64,000 nt of DNA, taken from positions 1 to 64,000 of the forward strand of contig SAUG01000057.1 in NCBI GenBank assembly GCA_011316305.1, written 5' to 3'. The stretch is from Rusavskia elegans (Eukaryota > Ascomycota > Lecanoromycetes > Teloschistales > Teloschistaceae). Below are positions 1 to 11,898 of this stretch, piece after piece; position 1 is the first letter of the stretch; every line of letters starts with the position of its first letter. The translations under genes were made by a program, and so were the position numbers. Under the pieces are notes generated by a model. It did not search any database and was not told where the DNA came from. It saw only the letters and a list, made by a program, of their open reading frames with translations.

Positions 1-155
1 ATAATTATTTATAACGTTAAAAAAGAACTAGATATATAGTATTCAAATATAGTAAAAGATTCGTAATCGCGAATAAAAAAGAAAATAGTTAAATAGAAGT
101 AATTAACTACGCTGTAAACCTTGTCTAACGAATATATCTTTAGCTACTTTAAAGA
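1..155 (+). repeat. Family D repeat, partial, cut by window start
   Basis: The stretch matches the G-run end of the complete D copy at 61739-62682, including the segment around 'gattcgtaatcgcgaa' and the following 'taattaactacgctgta'. The strand given is that of the conserved reading frame of family D. The left side is cut by the window edge, and the similarity fades near 155, before the G-run end is reached. Differences from the complete copy are almost all transitions, as RIP would give. Confidence 0.7.
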
Positions 156-278
156 TCACCTAACAAATTTGGATGTACTATCAATTGTTTATTAACAGTA
201 ATGGCAAATTGATTAGAAACTAAAACTATACTATAGATAATAGTAAATTAATTACTTATTTGAAATAATATAGTTTTT
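156..278. other. Unassigned short spacer with less RIP
   Basis: No match to the repeats in this window was seen. Unlike its surroundings it keeps several CA and TG dinucleotides (for example around 165-220), so it may be lower-copy DNA. No coding frame or motif is apparent. Confidence 0.4.
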
Positions 279-608
279 ATAGTAATATTATCTCTTTTAA
301 AAGGCTTCTATCTAGAATTATATTGAATTTTTATATATATATATATGTTTTATTAGCGGTATATACGGCAACGATTGTTGTATTTTACGTATAAAGAAAT
401 TTTCACAGCCAAAGGTATATAGTTCGTCAGATGAAATTTATAGCGTAGTTAATTACTTCTATTTAATTATTTTTTTCTTTATTCGCGATTACGAATTTTC
501 TACTATTTAGTTTTTCCTCGATATTATAAATAATTATAAATATCTAATATTTCCGCTATATCTATTTACTGTATACTAAATAAATATAAATAGTTATAGC
601 CTTATCTA

Positions 609-1069
609 TAGACTGGCCGGTTCGGATCGGATTTCTATCGAATCGTCGGGTATCCGATCCGATTTTAGTAACCCGATCTAGACCCGACTCGGGTTTTAGC
701 GAGTCGAATCCGAATCGGGTTATTTAGTAACCCGACCCGGACTCGACCCAATTATATTATATATTTAATTTATTATTATTTTAATAACTAAATAAAGATA
801 ATATATCTAGATAATATATTTAGTTTTACTACAAACTTTCTAGCTAGTAAAGTTAATTAAAAATTTTTTAGTAAATTTATATAAAAGTTATACTAGCTTT
901 ATATTTTTATACTAGAGTTTAACGCTATAATCTAATTTTAGTAGATCGGATCGGATTATAATTTAGAACCCGAAATCCGATTAGGTCGGATTACGTTTTA
1001 GTTTAATCCGATTCGGATCGGGTCGGATTAGTTAACCCGGGTTCGAAATCCGACCCGACAGCCAATTTA
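609..1069. mobile_element. MITE1, hAT-like non-autonomous DNA transposon
   Basis: The element is 461 bp and has degenerate terminal inverted repeats: TAGACTGGCC at the left end and, read inward from the right end, TAAATTGGCTGTCGGGTCGG. A perfect 8-bp target duplication, CTTATCTA, lies at 601-608 and 1070-1077, and the intact target can be read in other D copies. An 8-bp duplication is the hAT hallmark, although the TIR start is not the classic hAT one. Subterminal blocks are rich in ATCCGA/TCGGAT repeats. No coding frame is present. Confidence 0.85.
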
Positions 1070-1497
1070 CTTATCTATACTTATTATATAATTTGTATCC
1101 AAATATTCTACTAAACTATTAAAATACTTTTTAATCTACGTAGCTTTAAAACTGTCGCTAGCTATAGAGTTACTAGCTAGTATACTAGCTACTATAACTA
1201 GAAGCTTTATCCGGTCGATTAGATTAAAAGGCGGTAGGAAGGTCGAATAGCGCGTTTTAAAAGCGATAAAAAGGAGATTTTTATTAAAGTTAAAATATAT
1301 TACTCTAGTTATAACGAGATTGTCGACGTCTTCGAAGGTAGGTATAATTATTATAGATAAAAGTACTTTCGTCTAATTTAGGTGCGGTATAGCTATTACG
1401 GGAATATATACGTACGTAAGAGATTTTAGATATTATAGAACTTATATTACTAGTAAAAGAAAAAGAAATAATATCTGCGAGGTATATTTATCTATAA

Positions 1498-1657
1498 TAG
1501 ACTGGCCACTTCGATCCAAAGTGGCGATTCGACTTCGCGATAAACGTGGCTAACGCGTCAAAATTACTAGTTAAAGTTAGTCTCCTTCCTAATACGGTTA
1601 GAAACTCGGGTCGGTTCCTCCGATCCGGGTTCGAAACCCGACAAAACGGCCAGACTA
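1498..1657. mobile_element. MITE2, short hAT-like MITE
   Basis: The element is 160 bp. It begins TAGACTGGCC and its right end read inward is TAGTCTGGCC. A perfect 8-bp target duplication, ATCTATAA, sits at 1490-1497 and 1658-1665. It is inserted in the same D copy as MITE1. The interior is less AT-rich than its host, so it is probably younger. It shares only its termini with MITE1. Confidence 0.85.
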
Positions 1658-1890
1658 ATCTATAAAAATTTCTACGGTAAATTATTAGTAGAAAAATATA
1701 ATATATTACTAAATAAATTTAAATTAGATTTTTTTAATAAAAACTATAATTTATATTAACTATATTAGAGTATAAATCCTACTACCGTATATTTAATATT
1801 AATATACTAACGTTAAATTTACTTATCGAATTATTAATTTATCGGATATTAAAAGTAAAACTAAATTAACTAAATAAATAGTAATATTAT

Positions 1891-3724
1891 ATTATTAATA
1901 ATAATCTATTTATAGTTATATATTATTCTATTTAATATTAATTTATTATTCGATAGATTATTTTATTTTATAACATTTTAATAGATAATTTTATAAGATA
2001 TTTTTTTAAATATTTTAAAATTATATATAGTAACTAAAGGAATGGAATAATACTATAGAAACTTTAGTCTAGATATTAGAGTTATTATATTAATTTTATC
2101 TAATATCTATAAATTTCTAATTAGACCTAATATCTTAATCTAATATTCGAATTCTTTAAAAATCTTTTTTTAAAATCTTTAAACTCTTTTCTAGCGTTAA
2201 TAGAAGTCGATATCTTAATTCCGATTAATAGTTCTAGTTCGCGCTAACTAGATCTAGACGTTTATAAATCGATCTATCGATTTTTTTATTTTTCTTATTA
2301 TAATATCGATATAGATACTAATTAATATCTAATTATTTAGTATTTAATTAACTATTTATATCTAATTTCTGTTCGTATAATATTCTAATATAATAGACTA
2401 TTAGCTAGAATAAACTATTCGAACTAATTCTAAAAAATTAATCTATTAAATATAGTTTTCTATTAATTAAAATAGTTAATTAATTAGCTATTAATCAGCC
2501 TTTATATAGCAATTCTATATATAATAGACTTTTTTAAAATATAAAACCTTCTTTATATATAAAATATAATAATCGTTATTTTTTAACGTTTATGAAATAT
2601 ATATATATAAATTTAATATAATTCTAAATAAATGTCTTTTAAAAACGATATACGGTTATTAATATATTATTTAAATATTTATAATAGTATAATATTAATA
2701 TTATTTTACTATATTAAAAATTCTATCTAAAGTAAAAAATAAAATTATTTTTTCTTTTTTTTAAAGCCTTATAGTAAGGTACTAAATAAAACGAATCTAT
2801 TTTAAAAATAAAAATTAAAGGTTTAGCTCGTAGGTAAATAGATAATTATAAATTTCTTTTTAATAAAATTATAATAACTAAATCTTCTAGTTTTTTTTAA
2901 AAAAAATTTAAATATAGTATCTTCGATTTCGGTATAAAATTTTACTTTTTCGGATTTAAATTATTTTTTTACGAAAGTTAATAGATATAATAAAATAGAA
3001 AAAGAATTAAATTTATAAATTAATTCGGAAATAAAAATATTATATAGCTTTTTAAATTTTATATATTTTCTAAAAGTATTAGTATCTAGAAAAACTTTAT
3101 AAATTTTAGATAGATTATATAAATAAAAACTATAAAAAAATAATATTATTTCGCTTCTATATTATATATACTAATAAAATTTTAAATAGAAAATCGATTT
3201 ATATATAGTAAAATTTAAAGAAAAAAAGAAATTAAATATTCGGATAAAACGGATTTATATACGATAATAATAAATATATTATATAAAAAGCGTTATAGGA
3301 AAGACCGTATTATATTATAGAAATATTTTATATTTATTAATTAAATAAACAGAATAGTAATTTAATCTAGTTAAAGCTACTAAAATAATAGAACTACTAT
3401 TATTTAATAGGTCGGTTCTAGTAAATATAACGACTCTATAATATATTATATCTTATATCTAGTAAATAGCTTTTTTCGTTAGTTATAAATATAATATCTA
3501 AATATTATTCTATTTTTCTAATAATTAACTATATAAAAGAAATACTTTATAATATTATAATTTTACTTTAACGGCTATATAGAACGAGTTATAATAAATT
3601 ATACTAAAACTATTTTATTATTTAGTAGTTCGGAATATATCTATAGTAATAGCTAGACTAGAATATTATACCTTCTAATATATAGAAACGTTATAAATTG
3701 ATATTTATATTAATTATTTCAGAA
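1891..3724. repeat. Repeat block E, left copy
   Basis: This is 1.8 kb of strongly RIP-damaged DNA with no recognised gene. It is repeated in inverse orientation at about 41960-44254. It contains a fragment of family D at about 2535-2652 (plus orientation), also present in the right copy at about 43010-43610. Frames on both strands are closed by dense TAA/TAG. It could be an old transposon, but no terminal repeats or motifs were seen. Confidence 0.55.
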
Positions 3725-3796
3725 AAATTTTATTTAAAATTATAGTAAATTTATATATATATTTTCTTAATATTATTTATATATTATAACGATTAT
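3725..3796 (-). repeat. Family D fragment, left piece, split by gypsy G
   Basis: This is the G-run end of a D copy. It continues at 18849 after the 15-kb gypsy insertion. The uninterrupted counterpart is in the right arm at about 41690-41960, which shows the pre-insertion sequence across the junction. Confidence 0.6.
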
Positions 3797-4011
3797 TGTA
3801 TAATTCCAAACTGATTTCCTATGACTATAGAGGAATGAAGCATTTATATATACAAGTATTTCCACGCTAGACCTATACTTTCTTCTATACCCGCTTTTAC
3901 GATTAGCGACCGGATTAGTTAGTATCCGAATTCGTATATAACTATATAATCTAGATATATATTCTATTACCCTTTAAACCGTTCGTATAGTTTAGAATCC
4001 TAACTACTATA
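3797..4011 (-). repeat. 3' LTR of gypsy G
   Basis: The 215-bp LTR starts TGTATAATTCC and ends CTACTATA on the plus strand. It pairs with 18632-18848. Differences between the two are nearly all C/T or G/A transitions plus a small indel near the inner end. Confidence 0.85.
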
Positions 4012-4024
4012 CTCTCCCCTTCCT
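4012..4024 (-). other. Polypurine tract of gypsy G
   Basis: On the minus strand this reads AGGAAGGGGAGAG, directly upstream of the 3' LTR. A purine tract in this position primes plus-strand DNA synthesis in LTR elements. It contains no CpA, which explains why RIP left it untouched. Confidence 0.8.
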
Positions 4025-4243
4025 AAATAAGATATAGGGGGAAGTAAGTATTTTCTAAAGCTAAATAGTAATAGAAATAAGACTATAACTAGTAATAACG
4101 AGTAAAGTAAAGTAAGAAATAAGAGTTTTCTTTTATATAATTTATATAAAAGTAAATAAATATATTAGTAGAAGCTCGCTATCGACTACTATAACCTCGA
4201 ACTTTTTAATTCTCGGAGCTTTTCCTTTTAATAATATTATCGA
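4025..4243 (-). other. Gypsy G downstream region, left of the copia insertion
   Basis: This is the part of the gypsy interior between the polypurine tract and the C1 target duplication. It continues at 11899. No frame was recognised in it. Confidence 0.5.
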
Positions 4244-4248
4244 TTATC
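4244..4248. other. Target site duplication of copia C1, left
   Basis: TTATC is repeated exactly at 11894-11898 on the other side of C1. Five bases is the usual copia length. Confidence 0.85.
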
Positions 4249-4424
4249 TGTTGAAATCATATATGTGGAACATCAAGTTTGATTTACTAAGGTAGGCTTT
4301 CGCCTGAACTAAGTATATAAAAAGGAGGTAGCAGGGCTTTAGCGCCTAGATCTACTAGGCCTAATCGGTACTAGCGTCTTTAACGCCTTAATATAGCTAT
4401 TATACGTAATATATACTTCTAATA
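4249..4424 (-). repeat. 3' LTR of copia C1
   Basis: This 176-bp copy keeps TG/CA in its first 80 bp (outer side) and is RIP-damaged towards the element interior. Compared with the 5' LTR all visible differences are transitions. It contains a TATATA stretch at about 4315. Confidence 0.9.
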
Positions 4425-6250
4425 TTCCTATACGAATAATATACTATATATATACCGAAGGTAAAAATTAAATAGAATCGCTATATACTCGCTAAAAAAC
4501 CTATAGAAAAAGGAGTTTATATATAATAAAAGTAAGGCCGATAAAGTTTAAAGAACTCCTATATTAGATATATATATAAATTATAAAAATCGAAATCTAG
4601 ATAAAAAAAAATTAGAGTTTCTATAGCTCCTATAGTATCCTAAACCTTTAATAGTAGTAGTATACTTAGTAGAATACTAGTATAGAAACTAGTTTATAAT
4701 ATAGATTTATTTTAAGTATTTAAAACGGATATTATCTAATTAAAAGAGTATATCTAGAGTTTCGGCGATTAAAAGTACCTATCTAGTAGTAAATTATAGG
4801 TATTATTAGTTATTATTAATACTACCGAAGTACTAAAAGGTATAGATATTATATTTTTTTTTAATTTACTAAAGGAATATATACTAAATATCTATTAGAA
4901 TATTATAAGCCTTTATAGATATATTAAAGATTATATCGCCTAGATAGTCCTAGATATAGAGGTACTTATTATAGCTTCGAGGATTAATATAAGTTTTCGG
5001 ATTATTAATAATTACGGCGCCCTAATAGTATTATTCCTAGAATTTCTATAGAATCCTATAGTTAATTTAGCGGTATAGTTAGATAGCGAAAACCCCGATA
5101 TATATTTATATATTATTATTATCTAGCTATAGGCGGCTAAAGATATTATAATTCTAAAAGCTATTAATATTATTTTTTATTTAATAGCGTTTAGATTCGA
5201 AGCTTAGATAAAATAGTACCCGAAGATAGAGGTAGGGTAGATTATTATTATAGTTTATATAAGTAATATAAACTCGAAAGTTATTAAATAATTTATTAAA
5301 TATTTTAATATATATATATATAGGTCGAGCTCTCTAGAAATATAGGAGGTAAAGTTAAATCTTTAAAAGCTACCTAAGTCCATAATAGCTATAAGTAGTA
5401 TTAAATAGAAGCGTAGATTATAGGGAATTAAATAGTATAATTTATATATTAGATAGTATAAGATTAGTAAAGATATACTCGAAAATATAGTAATAGTAAA
5501 TAGTAGGCGAAAATAAATAGTAGTCGGCTAGCGGCTAGGGTACTAATTAGTCTATACCTATATACTAGTTCCGAAAGGTCTTATATAAAGTCCGAATAGT
5601 CTACTAGATAGTTAAAATATATTTTACCGATATTTAAACTAGTTAATATATTAAATCTAATATAGAATTTAGTAAGATATAGATTAAAGGTACCCTTTTA
5701 ATATTTTACTACTAAAATAGAAGGATAAATCCGGGTATAGATAACTATATATAGATTTCGATCGAATATATTATTAAAAAGTATATAAAAGGTATAGCGA
5801 TTAAAAAATAATATAGATATTATATAGATAGGTCTATAGAGCCTAGAATTACTTAAAGGTTTAACTACTTCCTATAGTATATATTATACTCTCCGAAAAT
5901 AATACTTATAGATATATAGTAATCGCTAGTACCCCGGAATTAATTATATTCCGGGAGAAATTATTATTAGAAAGGATTCTTATAATTTAAATAGATTATT
6001 ACTATTATTACTTAAAGTTTAGAATATTTTTAGGTCTTTAAACCTAAATACTATATAGAAGGCCTCGAATTTATTTTTATTTAGAACTTTAATAAGCCTA
6101 TTAGCTACTATTAATTCCGTTAGAATATATTAAAAGTTAATAGTTTTATTAGTAACTTTTTTTTATAGAAATTTAATATAGATATTAATATATTTAGTAT
6201 AACCGTAGAACTAAAGGTTTTTAATAAAGGTAATAGTACCCTAGTTTTTA
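4425..6250 (-). pseudogene. C1 region between RNase H and 3' LTR, possible extra ORF
   Basis: This is about 1.8 kb that is also present in C2, C3 and the visible part of C4. Long frames interrupted only by TAA/TAG exist on both strands between about 4700 and 5450. The plus-strand frame (antisense to pol) and one minus-strand frame look equally plausible, because RIP also removes TGA stops. No domain was recognised. It may be a third ORF or a long 3' untranslated region. Confidence 0.4.
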
Positions 6251-6279
6251 TTATAAAGGGTTACCGTATCTAGAATAGT

Positions 6280-9200
6280 ATTAAGATTCTACTTATTAAT
6301 TAATAACTAACTTAGAATATAATTTAACTAAATAGCCTTTTTAGTAGTTCTAGTCTTTCTATCTAATTCTATTTCGGTAGTTAATATAGCTATAGTAGTT
6401 TACTATTTAGATAACTAGCTAATAGTACCGGATCTAATATCGAAAATATATCTAGAAGTAGAATAATAGGTTTTATAGTTACCTATTTAATTAGTATCGG
6501 TATATTCCCGAAGCTTCTATAGATCGCCTTTATAGATAAAAATAAAGTAAGCTATTTTATATAGATATTTAAAAATCCTAATAATAGTATTCTAGTAGTA
6601 GCTTATAGAATTAGATAAGTATCGACTAATAATAGAAATAGTAAAAGCGATATTAAGGCAGGTTTTAAATATAGTATATTTTAAGGAGCTAATAGCGCTC
6701 TAATATTTATATTTTATTAGTAAAAGATAGTCCTAATTAGCAGGGGTAGTTTCTAAATAAAAGCCGGAATCTATAAAAATAAAAATATTATCTTTATAAA
6801 TAGCGAAGCTATAATCCTTTAGAATCTATTTAATATAAATAGTTTCGTTTAATTAAATAGTTCTAAGTTCCCGGTTCCTAATAATCTTTATACCGAAGTA
6901 GAAGTTAATAGGGCTTAAATCTAATATTTAGAAATATTTATTTAGATAAATTTTAATATTATTAAAGTCCTAATAACTAGCGCTATATAGAAGGATATTA
7001 TTAATATAAACGCCGATATTAATTATATTATTATAAAAGATATTATAATCGGATTCTAGAAATTTAAAGCCGATAGTAGTAAAGAATTTAGCGAAGTAGT
7101 AGTACTAGATCTAAAGTAATTATTTAAAATTATAGAAGGCTTTCCGGAACTTATATATTATATTAGAATTACCGAAACTAGTAGGATATTATATATAGAT
7201 AATTTTATCTATATAACTATAGAGGAAGGCGGTTTTAATATCTATTTAATTAAGTTCTAGACTGTCGGTAGTAGCTATAGCGAAGATATCTTTATATAAT
7301 AATAGTTTAATAATAGAAATAAAAGTTTTATTAAAATCGACGCCGGCTTTCTATTTAAAACTATAAATAATCTAATAAGCTTTAAAGTATATAATTTTAC
7401 TATCGGCGTCCTTTTTAATCTTATATATCTATTTACCTCCTAGAAGATATTTTATAAAGGGTATTAATACCTAAATATATAGTATCTAAATATTATTTAG
7501 TTCTAATAATACTAGTTCTTCTTCTATAGTTTTATACTATTTATCGGTATAGAATAATTTTATAGCCTTTTTATATAACTATAGTTCGGAAGGATCGAAT
7601 ATTATATTATTTCTTATAGTACTAATAAATATATAGACGTTTATAATTAAATCTAGTAAGAAATAATCGTAATTATCTAGTACCCGGAGTTCAGGGTAAT
7701 TATATAGAACTTTAACGAGATATTAGATAATACGATCGGTTTATAGGCGAGGTATAATAGTCTAAAGATAGGGCGGTAATATATTAGAATTAGAATTCGA
7801 ATCCGAATTATTAATTTCGGTAATAAAAGAACTATTAAATAAATTAGCCGGTAATAGAACTTAACTGCGGATAAAAGAAATTCAGTAAAGTACTAGGATT
7901 TAGCGAAAGGGAACTATTAGTTTAGATATTAATAGAAGATTATTAGATTATAACTATAATCTTCTAGAATTAGACCCCCTATTAGTACGCTACTGTTTCC
8001 GCGGGGGTTATTATTTATCTTTAGATTCTTCTAATTCCTATAGATTTAATAAATCTAGATTTTAACCTATTTTTTTAAATACTACGGAAGAGGCGTAGAC
8101 GATTTTATTCTAAAGATTTAATAGTTTATAAATAATATCGCTAAAATAACCGACTAAAATATATTTATAACTTCGTTTATAGAATTTCCGAATTTTTTTA
8201 CTATATATTAAATATACTACGGAATCTAGAATATAAAATTAATTTAAATCTAAAGGTTTACCGTATTTCTTTTTATATAGGATTATACCTAATTTACTAC
8301 TAGGTAACCGGAAGTATAGAAAAGTAGTAGCTTTAATAAATAGTAGCTAATATTTCTTATTAAGGCCGCTATAAACTAATATAGGATAGGCTTTATATAT
8401 TAGTATTTACCCGAAGCGTTTAAAAGTACTATTCTATTTTAGATTATTAGATATAATAGGTTCCTACTAGATACTTTTATTAGTAAAGCTTTTAGATATA
8501 ATATAGCTCCTAAATTTATTATCGCTACGAAAATATTTAATAATAAAGACGTCTTTTTTATTATAGGTATAGAAATAGTTCTAGTATTCGAAGATTTTAA
8601 GGCTATCTTTTATTTTAATTATATAGACGCCGTACTTCTAGGTATTATTATCTAGAAAGATAAAGATATATTAGCTTCTATTATATACTACTAGAACTTT
8701 ATCTTTTTGAATAGATCCTATACGGTTAGTATAAATAAAGTCTATAGAACCGCTACCGGGGCGGGTATAGCTCCTATAAAGCTATTTATATTACTTATCT
8801 AGAATATAAACTTTATAAAAATTAGATTTAGGTTTAAAAACTTTAGATAGATCGATCTCTATAGATATATCTACTAGTTTATATAAATTCTAGTTACCTA
8901 GGTATCTAAGCTGGTTATAATAGATATTTTCTACCTTTACCGATATTTTAGTAAGGGCCTTTAAAGCTATATCGGGTATTAATAAAGATAAAAACGAAAA
9001 TAGAAAAAAAAAAAATAGAAAAAGATTTTACAGGGCCGTACTATATAGTATTAATATTTAATAGGAATAGACCTTCGTATATATAGATAGTTATTATTAA
9101 ATCCGGAATATTAAAACTAAAGTAAAAGCTATAGTTTTTAATAATTACTTTAACGTCTATCTTCTAAATTTATAATATTAATAGAAAGTTAGTATCGGAT

Positions 9201-9550
9201 CCGGGGGTATAAAAGATATTATAAAATTCTATAGAGCGGTATCTACTATTAATAAAATAGTTAAATATAATTATACTTTTAGCGATCGGTCGGGAGCTAA
9301 TAGCGCTACCGATACCGGTTATAGGCTCGTTCTAGACAGATCTTATACTAGATTCGATAAATAAATACTATTAGAAAGTAGTATAATAGTTATAGGTATA
9401 GTCGAATATCTAACTATTAGTATAATCTAGTTTATTTAATAAAGCCGATAAAACTATAGAAGCGAAAGTTATAAAACTAAAATTAGTAGAGGCCGGTATT
9501 ACTATAATAAAATTTAGTAACTTTTTAGATTCGGTAAGCTTATTTTTAGA
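6280..9550 (-). pseudogene. C1 pol relic: protease-integrase-RT-RNase H
   Basis: The minus-strand translation, ignoring stops, shows copia pol landmarks in order. The integrase core start (I-D-F-I-H-T-D-like followed by G-P-I) lies near 8720-8760. The RT active-site box is at 6997-7008, where V-Y-V-D-D appears as V-Y-I-N-N through G-to-A changes. The RNase H segment (Y-T-D-T-D..., then S-T-S-R-Y-I-F...S-K-Q) lies at about 6400-6480. All stops are TAA or TAG at expected Gln or Trp sites. The enzyme is certainly dead in this copy. Confidence 0.85.
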
Positions 9551-9559
9551 CTTATTATT

Positions 9560-11700
9560 TTTAGATTTATCGTCTTTAATATCTTTACTATCTTTACTAT
9601 TCTTTCTTTTACTATCTTTACCTTTATTACTATTATCCTTTTAGCGTTTACTACTACTATTTTTCTACTTTTCTACTATCTAAGCTTTCTTTAATTTAGA
9701 ATATAGGCTATAGTAGGTATCCTTTATATAGCCGTTTTAGTTATAGTAGAAATAATAGTCGACTTTAATAACTTACTTATTCGGGTTATTTATAGATAGG
9801 AAGGCTTTAGTTCTAGTAGTAGTAGACTTACTATTACTATATTAGTAATATTCCTTACTAACGGTAGTATTAATAGTTTTATCTAGAATAACTATCTTTT
9901 ATTTTTACTTATCTTTATTACTAATAATAATATTACTTTAGGTAAACGAGGTCTAGAAGTAGCTAAAAGCGGCCCTAAAGCCCCGAAGGAATTTTAAAAT
10001 AAAAAGGCTTTCTAAAATAATAATACCTATACCTAAAATATTATTAATAAATTTATAAAATTTAGCTATATAAGTTTCTATACTTTTAAAAGAACTATTA
10101 TAATAGAAGGTATCTAGCTAGGCGTTAAGTTCTATAAACTTACCGGTACTATAGATTCTATATTATATCTAGAATTTATCTAGTATTTTTTTAGTATCTA
10201 ATATAATATCTTTAATAAAGTTTTTAATATTAGTATTATAGATCGTCTTAATTACTATATAGATATATTCTATCTATTTTTTCTTATAGTTAAAAGGAGC
10301 TAGAAATAAAGAACCCTTAGTAGTAGCTCGGAAGTTATTAAAAACGAGGTAGACTATAATAGCTTCCTCCTAATTTTTATAATCCGAACAGGTCTCGAGT
10401 TTCGGGACTATATTAATAGGGTAGCTAGAACCCTCTAGTTTAGTATTATCGATAGTTAATATTATAGAAGTAGATATATTATTAAATTTAGTACTAGACT
10501 ATAGAGTACTGCGAGGAATAGCGTTATAGAGAAAGGAATCCGAAAAGCCTAGAGGCGAGTACCCGGGAAGCGTAATAACTTCGAGGCTAAATAAATTACT
10601 CGGGCTTAGAGGTATTAGAAGGGGACTAAAAGCTATAAAAAGGTCCGGATCGTTTTCGGATATAATAGAAAGTAACTTCGATAGATAGTAATTAGAATCT
10701 AGATATAGACGGCCCTAGATAGCGAGGTTAATTTACTATTAATTATATAGGGGCCCGTAGTCTTTAATAGAAAATTAAAAGTTATAGGTAGTTTAGTTTA
10801 CCCGGAGGTTATTAGGTAGTTTCTAAAAAAAATATTATTTAAGACATTTAAGGTTATAAGAATTAGTATAAAGCTTTAATAATAATAATATAGAAATAGA
10901 TATAAGGTTTATAATAGGTTAGGTAAAGCTTCGAAAATTAAACTAATATAATAATAGTCCTTAGTAATAAATAGAAAGCTTCGAGTTTTTATACTATTTA
11001 GGACTAGATAATATAGCTAGTAAAGCCGAAAGCTAGGCTCGATAGTTCTAGTTCTAGAGGCGAGGTAGTTAGTTTAAGAATAGTAGGGGCTCGCTTAGAC
11101 TATTAGGAGGTTAGAAAAGATATAATAGCTAGAAATATAGTTTACTAGCCTCCTATTTTATAAAGGTCCTAGCCTATATTAAGTTAGCTAGGCAGTCGCT
11201 TCCCGTATTTATTTATAATAGCTAGTATAAGCTTAGCTATCTAGATTACTATAGGATATACGCCGATAATAAGTATTAGCTAAGCGGCAGGATATAAAGC
11301 TAATAATTATAAAGATCTAATTTTAAAGGCCTAATAACTATATCTAGTATAATATTACTATAGTAATATATTAATACGTAGTAAATTAGCGACTTAATAG
11401 TTCTATCTAAAAGTAAGGAGGTTAGTAGTTTAAACGGCTAGAAAAGGTTATAAAATAAAATAAAAAGAATCTATTTAGCTATTTATAATTTCGGTAGTTA
11501 CCGGGGTACTAATAGGTAGTAATATAACTATAGACTTCGTCGTTCGCTATATTAGATACTTTATACGGTTTAATAATATATATCGGATCTATTAAAGGAT
11601 AGATAGGAAAAAAGATTCGATAAATATATAAGGAATTAAATATAAAGATATAATACTTGCGAGTAATAATAATTACTATTATAAACTAAATCTGCTAAAG
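9560..11700 (-). pseudogene. C1 gag relic with CCHC zinc knuckle
   Basis: On the minus strand at 9713-9754 a CX2CX4HX4C nucleocapsid knuckle can be read, with each Cys shown as TAT or TAC and the His as TAT after RIP. The equivalent site in C2 (about 50174-50215) still keeps one TGC Cys codon. The remainder is a low-complexity frame running back to the 5' LTR. The exact start cannot be set because ATG codons are erased. Confidence 0.7.
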
Positions 11701-11705
11701 CTTCC

Positions 11706-11717
11706 GGGTTTATAACC
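11706..11717 (-). promoter_or_regulatory. Primer binding site of C1 (half-tRNA, initiator Met)
   Basis: The plus strand reads GGGTTTATAACC directly beside the 5' LTR. It differs by two C-to-T changes from GGGCTCATAACC, the anticodon arm of initiator tRNA-Met. Priming by a half-tRNA cut in the anticodon loop is known from Drosophila copia and yeast Ty5. C2 has the same site at 52168-52179 with three transitions. Confidence 0.75.
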
Positions 11718-11893
11718 TATTAAAATTATATATATAGAATATTAAGCTTAATTTACTAAAGTAGACTTTCGCCTAAACTAAGTATATAAAAAGGAGGTAG
11801 CAGAGCTTTAGCGCCTAGATCTACTAGGCCTGATCGGTACTAGCGTCCTTGGCGCCTTGGTACAGCTGTTGTGCGTAACACGTACTTCCAATA
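11718..11893 (-). repeat. 5' LTR of copia C1
   Basis: This 176-bp LTR has its last 60 bp (outer side) unmutated, with TTGG, CAGCTGTTG and AACACG preserved, while the inner half is saturated with RIP changes. This is the mirror image of the 3' LTR pattern. Confidence 0.9.
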
Positions 11894-11898
11894 TTATC

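Larger units (their letters stand above)
292..1877 (-). repeat. Family D element, full length but split by two MITEs
   Basis: Both ends match the complete D copy at 61739-62682 in inverse orientation. The copy is lengthened by two MITEs at 609-1069 and 1498-1657. A 13-bp direct repeat, ATAGTAATATTAT, flanks it at 279-291 and 1878-1890; its first three bases could instead belong to the A-rich end. On the plus strand the element ends in an A-rich run (taaataaata). The conserved reading frame lies on the minus strand and is broken by RIP stops. Confidence 0.75.
4249..11893 (-). mobile_element. Complete Ty1/copia LTR retrotransposon C1
   Basis: C1 is 7,645 bp on the minus strand, with two 176-bp LTRs and a 5-bp TTATC duplication. 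In element orientation the LTR begins TGTTGGAAG-like and ends TTTCAACA-like. Next to the 5' LTR is a half-tRNA primer site. On the minus strand the order is gag with a CCHC knuckle, integrase, RT with a Y-x-D-D box, then RNase H, the copia order. About 1.8 kb lies between RNase H and the 3' LTR, which is long for the group. It is nested in gypsy G. RIP stops are frequent throughout. Confidence 0.92.
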
